Source: an uncultured Arcobacter sp.
Lineage (GTDB): Bacteria > Campylobacterota > Campylobacteria > Campylobacterales > Arcobacteraceae
Assembly (NCBI GenBank): GCA_937860115.1
Contig: CALMBI010000140.1
Location: 1 to 6,488 of the forward strand
Length of the DNA: 6,488 nucleotides
Direction of reading: 5' to 3'
Shown here: in pieces, positions 1 through 5,638 of the stretch
How the letters are laid out: each line of letters begins with the position of its first letter
How positions within the stretch are numbered: position 1 is the stretch's first letter
The notes under the pieces: generated by a model
The model's input: the letters and a program-made list of their open reading frames with translations, nothing else
Database searches by the model: none
What the model was told of the DNA's origin: nothing
Made by a program: the position numbers and the translations under genes

Positions 1-467
1 GTAAGAACTTCAAGTGTTGCTACATTCTCTTTTACTTTACATATTGGTTTATTGATATTAATAAGATCACATATTTTGTAATTATCCATTAATGTTTCAG
101 GATCAATATTACTTATAATATCTGTATGAGTAAGGATTCCACAAAATTTATTGTATCTATCAACGACACTTATATATTCTATTGATTGTTCTAAAAATGA
201 GATCGATTCTAAAATATTTTTATCTGCATGGATCGTAGGTATCTCTGTTAAACGTATTTGAGAAAGTTTTTGTTCGAAGTTATACCCTTTTAATTTCAAT
301 TTTAAAAGATCACTAGCTGTAACAATATAAAATCTCTGACTATCTTGGATAATCACACTTCTATGGTTTTGTTCATACATCAATTCTATAGTTTTATGTA
401 AAGTTGCACTAATATCTAATAGTGTCACATCTGTTGTTACTAATTCAATTATAGATGGAAATTTCAT
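1..467 (-). CDS. CBS-domain protein, N-terminal part (3' end outside window)
   Basis: This reading frame starts at the ATG at 467-465 and stays open to the left edge, giving 155 visible residues without a stop. Residues about 1-60 and 70-125 each look like a CBS domain: an alternating helix/strand pattern ending in a hydrophobic strand followed by a T-x-S-D or T-H-T-D element (T50-D53, T113-D116). A third CBS unit seems to begin near residue 133. CBS pairs bind adenosine nucleotides or related ligands and gate an attached domain. An SD-like AAGGAAA lies a few bases before the ATG, and a good promoter lies just upstream. From memory, Campylobacterota carry proteins with this N-terminus followed by a GGDEF (diguanylate cyclase) domain, so a c-di-GMP role is possible, but that part is not visible here. 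There is no transmembrane segment or signal peptide in the visible part, so it is probably cytoplasmic. Confidence 0.8.
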   Translation of the reverse strand, partial: MKFPSIIELVTTDVTLLDISATLHKTIELMYEQNHRSVIIQDSQRFYIVTASDLLKLKLKGYNFEQKLSQIRLTEIPTIHADKNILESISFLEQSIEYISVVDRYNKFCGILTHTDIISNIDPETLMDNYKICDLININKPICKVKENVATLEVL

Positions 468-493
468 ATTTTTCCTTATTTTTTAATGCCCCG

Positions 494-523
494 ATTATAT
501 CAAAATTGTAAATAATTTGTCAT
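494..523 (-). promoter_or_regulatory. Promoter for the CBS-domain gene (extended -10)
   Basis: On the minus strand the sequence TGATATAAT (502-494) is a perfect extended -10 element. An 18-base spacer separates it from ATGACA (523-518), a fair -35 match. The expected transcription start is near position 487, giving a leader of about 20 bases that contains the SD. This is inferred from motif matching only. Confidence 0.65.
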
Positions 524-552
524 AAAAAAAGCCACCTCTAAAAAGAGATGGC
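524..552 (-). terminator. Intrinsic terminator after aclA
   Basis: On the minus strand GCCATCTCT, a TTTT loop and AGAGGTGGC form a 9-bp stem with one U-G wobble, followed at once by seven T residues (530-524). It lies 26 bases after the aclA stop codon. The wobble becomes a C-A mismatch on the plus strand, and no T-run follows on that side, so it should work mainly in the direction of aclA transcription. Confidence 0.9.
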
Positions 553-578
553 TTATAAAATAGCTATAAAATAGATAA

Positions 579-2393
579 TTAGATCTCTTCAGCCATATCA
601 ACTTGGTATAAAATATCATCCATTGGATGTCTATACATTGGCATTGCAAGTCTTTTCTCATCTAAAACATGTCCAATAAATCCGATAGTTCTACCTGCAA
701 TAAAGAATGCATTAAGAGTTCCAGAAGCGATAAACTCATTAATCTCACTTTCGCTATATCCTAAAGCTCTCCACATATCAACCATTAAGATACCGATTGT
801 TCCATCAACATTTAAGATAAGATTATCTTTTTTAGATGTTGTTAATTGCTCAACTGTTAATGCATAATCAAGTAAAGGAGTGCTAGGGAAATGCTCAGCC
901 GCATATTTTTTAAGACCAACAACCCTTAAATCTGGATTTCTAAGAGATTTAATTCTGTGTCCAATACCTGGGATTGGAATACCAAGTTTTTTCATATGAT
1001 TTAAAAACTCTGCTGGTGTTAAATTATTATCATCTGCATATTTGAAATGCTCAGCAGCACCATCAATTGCTCCACCAAATCTTGGTCCGATTGTTAAAAG
1101 ACCAGTTACAAGCGACTCAACAACTGATTTTCCAGCTCTTGCCGTTACTTTTGCATTATGAGCTCCACTTACTGCTGGACCATGATCTGCTACTGTTTTG
1201 ATAACAGTTTCAATAAAATCTGTTGCCCATTTTGGATATTGTTTTTTAAACCAAAGAAGTGAAATAACATCACCAATTCCTTTTCCTGTATCTGGAGTTG
1301 CAACTGAAGAGATAGGGAAACCTGCATATGTAGCTTCATCACCTCTATCATCTGAAATAGTACAGATAAACTCTTTACTTCTTCTCACTTTTGGAACCGT
1401 TCTAAGTGCTGGTTCAGCGATCTCACCAATCACACCTTCAGCTCTTAATTTACCATATACTTCTGCAATTTTATTTGGTAATTCATTAAATGAACTTGGT
1501 ACATAAAACCCTGCTTCAGCCATAGCAACATTTTTTGCTGCAGCCGTTTCAGCATCTGCATTTGCACTTGCCCCTGCATGACCAAATTGAACACCACTTG
1601 AGAAGTGTTTTGCAATAGTACCAATACACCATGCAATAATTGGTTTAGTAATTTTTCCAGCTTTCACTGCTTCGATTACTTTATACTCTTCAGTTCCACC
1701 AACTTCACCTAAAAGTACCATATATTTTACATCTGGATTTTTTTCCATTCTTAGCATATTATCAATAAATACACTTCCAACAAATCTATCTCCACCGATA
1801 GCAACACCTTCAGCTATACCATCAGCATTAATAGAAATGATATTTGAAAGCTCGTTAAATAATCCACCAGATCTTGTTACAAGTCCACAAGATCCACATC
1901 TATGAAGTTTTGATTGGATAATATTTTCAATTGTCCCACCAATATTTGCTATTTTAAATCCACCTGGAGCGATAGCACCAACAGTAGCTGGTCCGATAAC
2001 TGTTACATTTTTATCACGTGCCGCTTGATTCATTTTTCTAGCAAGTCTTTCAGGAATCCCCTCAGCTGTAACCATAACTGAACTAAATCCACCCATCTCA
2101 AGAGCTTCCATAGTCACATCATAAGCTGTTCTAAATGATGCAAAGTTTAAAAGTACGTCTGCATTTGGATGAGCTTTTTTCGCATCAGTAGTATTTTTGT
2201 AAAGGTTAATCATAATTTCATCTGGACCCCAGAAGAATTTTTGAAATTTAGAATCAGCAGTTGGAGCAACGATTGCTGCAACTGATGGAGTTTTTCTATT
2301 TATTACATAATCATAATCTAGCATTCTTTGGATTGCACTTGCATTGTTATTCCAGAAAATTGCTTGTGTTTCGTTTGTATATAATTTTGTCAT
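579..2393 (-). CDS. aclA: ATP-citrate lyase large subunit (citrate synthase-like, CoA-binding)
   Basis: This is the 604-residue large subunit of bacterial ATP-citrate lyase, which with AclB converts citrate, ATP and CoA to acetyl-CoA, oxaloacetate, ADP and phosphate in the cytoplasm. That is the cleavage step of the reductive TCA cycle. Residues about 1-330 form a succinyl-CoA synthetase alpha-like part: GPATVGAIAPGG (134-145), RSGGLFNELSNIIS (174-187), the LLGEVGGTEE loop (227-236), and QFGHAGASAN (269-278), where His272 should be the phosphorylated histidine. Residues about 340-604 form the citrate synthase-like lyase part: ADHGPAVSGAHN (402-413, His404), GIGHR (476-480, His479), LNVDG (527-531, Asp529), GRTIGFIGH (567-575) and YRHPMDD (587-593). 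The layout matches the C-terminal half of human ACLY as I recall it. The start has an AAAGGAAAG SD just upstream, 17 bases after aclB. A CGSCG motif at 166-170 is not in human ACLY. Length is normal and no lesion is seen. Confidence 0.96.
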   Translation of the reverse strand: MTKLYTNETQAIFWNNNASAIQRMLDYDYVINRKTPSVAAIVAPTADSKFQKFFWGPDEIMINLYKNTTDAKKAHPNADVLLNFASFRTAYDVTMEALEMGGFSSVMVTAEGIPERLARKMNQAARDKNVTVIGPATVGAIAPGGFKIANIGGTIENIIQSKLHRCGSCGLVTRSGGLFNELSNIISINADGIAEGVAIGGDRFVGSVFIDNMLRMEKNPDVKYMVLLGEVGGTEEYKVIEAVKAGKITKPIIAWCIGTIAKHFSSGVQFGHAGASANADAETAAAKNVAMAEAGFYVPSSFNELPNKIAEVYGKLRAEGVIGEIAEPALRTVPKVRRSKEFICTISDDRGDEATYAGFPISSVATPDTGKGIGDVISLLWFKKQYPKWATDFIETVIKTVADHGPAVSGAHNAKVTARAGKSVVESLVTGLLTIGPRFGGAIDGAAEHFKYADDNNLTPAEFLNHMKKLGIPIPGIGHRIKSLRNPDLRVVGLKKYAAEHFPSTPLLDYALTVEQLTTSKKDNLILNVDGTIGILMVDMWRALGYSESEINEFIASGTLNAFFIAGRTIGFIGHVLDEKRLAMPMYRHPMDDILYQVDMAEEI

Positions 2394-2410
2394 ATTTTCT
2401 TTCCTTTACC

Positions 2411-3739
2411 TTACTTCTCTAAAGCCATTCTAACGATGTCAGTAACATGTGTTTCTGGTCCATATACCTCTATATAAAGTCCTAATCTATCAGCTGCTTC
2501 TTTAATATCTTTAAGACCTTTTTCATAGTTTGGTCCACCTCTTCTTACATAAATTTTAGTGTTATGTGCTTTCATTTTATCAGCATTTTCTTCAAATGAT
2601 TGGATGATACCTGTAAATGTTTTTGCAACATCAGTAAAGTTAGCGATAGCTCCACCGATAATTAAAATCTTATCTCTTCCTTTTGGATCTTTGTGTCTTG
2701 TCATAAGATCAATCACTGTATCTGCATAAAATTTTGTTTCACCAGTTGTTGGTCCACCTGAATACTCACCATAATTTGCAAGGTCGCTTACACTTCCACC
2801 ATTAGCTTCAGCATAATCAGCGATTGTGTCAGCGTACACAACTGATGCTCCACCACCTGCTACCATTGTCCAGATTCTTCCCATTGGATTAAGTACAGTT
2901 AATTTTAATGATGCCCCAGATTTACTATCTGCTACTGCAATAGCTTTTTCTTCTGGTGACTGATCTTCCATACCAAATGCAGTTGGGTATTCGATCTCTC
3001 CCCATGTTTCACTCATCATAAATCCAGCTGTATCATCAAGTCTTGCAACAAGGTCTAAGATAGCCATATCGTTATTTGGTAACATTACGATTGGATTGAT
3101 TTCAAGATAAGCAAAATTCATATCTCTGTAAAATTTAAAGAATTGAATAGCAAAAGATGCAAAACATTTTTTATTCTCTTCTGGAATATCTGATGGAATA
3201 TTTGCTCTAATTGCATGTTCCATATCAGCATCATTCATAGTGATAGGGATAGCAACTTCTACCACTTTATCCCAATTCTCTTCAACTTCCATACCACCTT
3301 CAGCAGACATATAAAGCACATCATCTTCTCCAACAGTTGTAGCAGAGATATAATATTCTTGCTCTTGTGTATGTGGAGTAAATGGCTCAACGATAAAGTG
3401 TGTCAAAATTCCACTTTGTCCACTTAAAAGAGTAGTATTGTGAGCTGATTTTGCATCTATCCAACGTGCCGCTTCCTCTAAAGTAACATCACCTGGTTTA
3501 TTTGTTCTAAATAATACAAGGTCATTTTTCCCTCTTTTTCCAAATAACATATCTGGTTTTGCTACAAGTGGCTCTTGTTTTAACCACTCAAATCCATGTT
3601 GTTTTGAGATTTCAAGTAGCTCTGCACCACTTTTTACTAATACAGATTTAAATCCATAGTGAAATCCACTGAAATAATTTTCCCATTGTTTAGAAAATAA
3701 TGCTTTACCATCATATTCTCGTATCGCTTTTTGTGCCAT
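2411..3739 (-). CDS. aclB: ATP-citrate lyase small subunit (ATP-grasp, citrate-binding)
   Basis: This 442-residue protein is the ATP-grasp/succinyl-CoA synthetase beta-like subunit of ATP-citrate lyase. It supplies the ATP and citrate sites and partners AclA. The N-terminal ATP-grasp part shows AKPDMLFGKRGK (60-71), a nucleotide-binding element, then IVEPF (116-120) and YLEINP (211-216) with likely metal-binding residues near Asn215 and Asp229. The C-terminal part holds the citrate-binding motifs GGGASVVY (295-302), NYGEYSG (322-328), GGAIANFTDVA (362-372, with Asn367 and Thr369 matching citrate ligands known in human ACLY) and RRGGPNY (399-405). The match to the N-terminal half of human ACLY is collinear. 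The Met at 3739 is chosen because of the AGGAGA SD five to six bases upstream and because the family N-terminus (A-x-K-A-I) begins there. It is first in the aclBA unit. aclB is widely used as a marker gene for reductive TCA autotrophs. Confidence 0.96.
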   Translation of the reverse strand: MAQKAIREYDGKALFSKQWENYFSGFHYGFKSVLVKSGAELLEISKQHGFEWLKQEPLVAKPDMLFGKRGKNDLVLFRTNKPGDVTLEEAARWIDAKSAHNTTLLSGQSGILTHFIVEPFTPHTQEQEYYISATTVGEDDVLYMSAEGGMEVEENWDKVVEVAIPITMNDADMEHAIRANIPSDIPEENKKCFASFAIQFFKFYRDMNFAYLEINPIVMLPNNDMAILDLVARLDDTAGFMMSETWGEIEYPTAFGMEDQSPEEKAIAVADSKSGASLKLTVLNPMGRIWTMVAGGGASVVYADTIADYAEANGGSVSDLANYGEYSGGPTTGETKFYADTVIDLMTRHKDPKGRDKILIIGGAIANFTDVAKTFTGIIQSFEENADKMKAHNTKIYVRRGGPNYEKGLKDIKEAADRLGLYIEVYGPETHVTDIVRMALEK

Positions 3740-3743
3740 ACAT

Positions 3744-3752
3744 TCTCCTTTT
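3744..3752 (-). promoter_or_regulatory. Strong ribosome binding site of aclB
   Basis: AAAAGGAGA on the minus strand is close to the ideal anti-16S match and sits about five bases from the aclB ATG. It is the strongest SD in the window, consistent with high expression of a central carbon-fixation enzyme. Confidence 0.8.
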
Positions 3753-3803
3753 AGAATTTTAATTGTCTGATTGTATCTTGAGTAATATTAGAGATAGTAA
3801 AAA

Positions 3804-3850
3804 GTTACACTTATAGATGATATAAATTATAGAGTGTATATTTTTGTAAC
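3804..3850. repeat. Imperfect inverted repeat spanning the putative aclB promoter
   Basis: On the plus strand GTTAC (3804-3808) pairs with GTAAC (3846-3850). Inside it, ACACTTATA (3807-3815) pairs with TATAGAGTGT (3828-3837) with one bulged base. The candidate -10 box lies within this symmetry. This could be an operator or chance in AT-rich DNA. Confidence 0.3.
3826..3831 (-). promoter_or_regulatory. Candidate -10 box of the aclBA promoter
   Basis: TATAAT on the minus strand lies 87 bases before the aclB start in the only sizeable gap upstream of aclBA. No convincing -35 box stands 16-18 bases upstream, which is common for Campylobacterota sigma70 promoters. Transcription from here would begin near 3819 and give a leader of about 80 bases. 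Other TA-rich stretches in the gap could serve instead. Confidence 0.4.
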
Positions 3851-3869
3851 ATCTACCTTCGAAGTAGAT
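3851..3869 (-). terminator. Hairpin over the stop codon of the membrane protein gene, weak terminator at best
   Basis: ATCTACTT, a CGA loop and AGGTAGAT can form an 8-bp stem with one U-G wobble on the minus strand. It contains the TAG stop codon. The bases that follow (GTTACAAAAA) have no T-run, so it is not a canonical intrinsic terminator, and some read-through into aclBA is possible. Confidence 0.3.
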
Positions 3870-5052
3870 CAAATTTTGCTACTGATTTACCAAAATAAGC
3901 TATATCGATATCTGATTTTTTATTATTGAGCTTGATCTCTTGTAACAAATATTTTCCTCCAATTTCGATTCCATAAAATTTTAATCTTTGAGAAAGCCCT
4001 TTATCTTGGCATTTTACTGCGCTTATCTTTTTATCTTTCAAAACTTGTGCAAGTTCTTTTACTATATGATAATCGTATGCAAAGTGTTTTTTGGGATTCT
4101 CTAAAACTAAATAGAGTGTTTTATTTAATACAAACACTCCAAAATTCAAAATAAGACTAAAAAGTAACAAATAGCCCAAAAAACGATAATTCCCACTATG
4201 CTCTTTTACTCTTACTCTTGTACTATGCATGATAAGTTTGACCATTACTGGTATTGCCACCACTACAAAAGGAGCAAAATCTTCAAGATATACTTTTTGT
4301 CTGAGTGAAAAAACAAATGATAACAGAAGTGCTGTAATAGCTAAATACCAATACATATCACGATCATATTTTATTCCAAATCGATAAATAGCATAAAAGA
4401 AGTATAAAAATAAAAGTGGTGAAAATACTGAAGCATAGATCCCAAATGTATCGATCAAATACCCTTGAGGTTTCCCTCCGATTTCAAATCCATAGATACT
4501 CATCGAGAGTCCAAAAAGGATAAGTGATACAAAAAGTAATCGATCGTCCTTTTTTTTCATTGAATAAAAAAACAAGGCTAAATATAAAATTGCAAATGAA
4601 TTATCAATAAAAAGGTATAAAAACAATAAAAAATAATTTTCTTTCCCTTTTAATTTATAAAGATACAAATAGAGTAATGTAAAAAATATAACAACAATCG
4701 ATTCATTAAGCATAATAGCTGCACTATTCACACCAGGTAAAATCATAAATATAGCAGATGCCAAAACTCTGTCTTTTTGGTATCTAAAATAATCATCTGT
4801 TAAAAGATACAGTAAAATACTACTAAATGTATAAAAGATAATAAAAGGAAGTTTAATAGTTACACTATTGAGTGGAAAAATATTTTCAAAAAAATGTGAT
4901 GTCCATCCTGCAAAACCAATTTTGTTTTCAAATATATTGAGCTCTCGAGACGCGATACTAAAATCATTAGCAAGATAGACTAAAACAACTATATGGAAAA
5001 GTAAAAGTCCTATAAATGTTACATTGTATTTATTGAACTCTAAACTTTTCAT
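3853..5052 (-). CDS. Polytopic membrane protein, probable GT-C/ArnT-like glycosyltransferase
   Basis: This 399-residue protein has about ten hydrophobic segments (near residues 12-29, 67-85, 97-113, 118-134, 140-163, 170-187, 206-226, 235-251, 261-277 and 293-311) and a soluble C-terminal tail of about 80 residues. The order is that of GT-C glycosyltransferases of the PMT/ArnT (GT39/GT83) type: one membrane segment, an external loop with acidic residues (E37, E42), then a segment opening with IKLP (66-69) that resembles the R-L-P element of that family, then LASAIFMILPG (97-107) and an N-E-S (115-117) where relatives often have a catalytic-region Asp. Such enzymes move sugars from polyprenyl-phosphate donors to lipid or protein at the outer face of the inner membrane. 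The actual substrate is unknown, and the family call is by architecture only. The ATG follows the amidotransferase stop by nine bases, in the same frame and without a recognisable SD. The gene looks more AT-rich than aclBA. Confidence 0.75.
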   Translation of the reverse strand: MKSLEFNKYNVTFIGLLLFHIVVLVYLANDFSIASRELNIFENKIGFAGWTSHFFENIFPLNSVTIKLPFIIFYTFSSILLYLLTDDYFRYQKDRVLASAIFMILPGVNSAAIMLNESIVVIFFTLLYLYLYKLKGKENYFLLFLYLFIDNSFAILYLALFFYSMKKKDDRLLFVSLILFGLSMSIYGFEIGGKPQGYLIDTFGIYASVFSPLLFLYFFYAIYRFGIKYDRDMYWYLAITALLLSFVFSLRQKVYLEDFAPFVVVAIPVMVKLIMHSTRVRVKEHSGNYRFLGYLLLFSLILNFGVFVLNKTLYLVLENPKKHFAYDYHIVKELAQVLKDKKISAVKCQDKGLSQRLKFYGIEIGGKYLLQEIKLNNKKSDIDIAYFGKSVAKFDLLRR

Positions 5053-5061
5053 GAAAAATTT

Positions 5062-5631
5062 TTATAATTTTAAAAAATTAGCAAGCATCTCATGTCCATA
5101 TTCACTCATGATTGACTCTGGATGAAATTGCACGCCATACACATTTTTATCTTTGATACGAAGCGACATAATCTCATCATCATCTAAAGATTTTGATGTC
5201 ACGATAATAGTATCTGGTAGATTTCTTTGATTTACAGTTAAAGAGTGGTATCTTGTCTCAGTAAGCTCTTGTGGTAAACCATCAAAAATAACATCATCAC
5301 AGAGCACTTTGATTTTTGAAGTTTTTCCATGCATCATTTTAGGAGCTCGAATCACCTCTCCACCGTACACTTGAGCGATCGCTTGATGACCAAGGCAGAT
5401 CCCAAGAACAGGAATAGATTCCCCAAAAACTTTGATCGCCTCAAGACAAATCCCAGCATCATCTGGAGTTGCTGGTCCTGGAGAAATTATGATTTTAGAT
5501 GGGTTGAGAGCTTTTATCTCTTCAATTGTCATCTCGTCATTTCGTATAATTTTTAGATCAGCTCCAAGTTCTAGGCAGTATTGCACTACGTTATATGTAA
5601 AACTATCATAGTTATCAATCATTAAAATCAT
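5062..5631 (-). CDS. Anthranilate/aminodeoxychorismate synthase glutamine amidotransferase subunit
   Basis: This 189-residue class I glutamine amidotransferase releases ammonia from glutamine for a chorismate-using partner: TrpE (anthranilate, tryptophan synthesis) or PabB (aminodeoxychorismate, folate synthesis). The N-terminus MIDNYDSFTYN (4-14) is the family hallmark. The oxyanion loop is SPGPATP (50-56), the nucleophile is Cys79 in GICLGHQ (77-83), and the other triad members are His170 and Glu172 in QFHPES (168-173). HSLTV (129-133) is also typical. Length is normal for a free-standing subunit. No trpE or pabB is visible nearby, so trpG, pabA or a shared amphibolic role cannot be told apart. 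The start is 7 bases after the pgi stop. The AAGGA SD lies in the last codons of pgi, about ten bases from the ATG, which suggests translational coupling. Met4 is a less likely start. Confidence 0.93.
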   Translation of the reverse strand: MILMIDNYDSFTYNVVQYCLELGADLKIIRNDEMTIEEIKALNPSKIIISPGPATPDDAGICLEAIKVFGESIPVLGICLGHQAIAQVYGGEVIRAPKMMHGKTSKIKVLCDDVIFDGLPQELTETRYHSLTVNQRNLPDTIIVTSKSLDDDEIMSLRIKDKNVYGVQFHPESIMSEYGHEMLANFLKL

Positions 5632-5638
5632 ATTTATC

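Noticed and set aside
1198..1506. A plus-strand open frame of 102 codons inside aclA.
   Set aside because: It lies antisense within a fully conserved gene, has no ribosome binding site and no recognisable protein features.
1445..1636. A minus-strand open frame of 63 codons inside aclA in another frame.
   Set aside because: It is an out-of-frame shadow of aclA. The aclA frame carries the conserved motifs here, including His272.
3215..3427. A plus-strand open frame of 70 codons opposite aclB.
   Set aside because: It is antisense to conserved coding sequence and has no supporting signals.
3811..3852. A 13-codon minus-strand frame starting directly after the membrane protein stop codon, with an AAGG just before it and three Tyr codons, resembling a leader peptide for aclB.
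   Set aside because: It overlaps the candidate -10 box, so a transcript from that promoter would not contain it. Three Tyr codons are expected by chance in such AT-rich DNA, and aclB has no known link to amino acid attenuation.
5329..5556. A plus-strand open frame of 75 codons opposite the amidotransferase gene.
   Set aside because: It is antisense to the region encoding the catalytic Cys79 motif and has no supporting signals.
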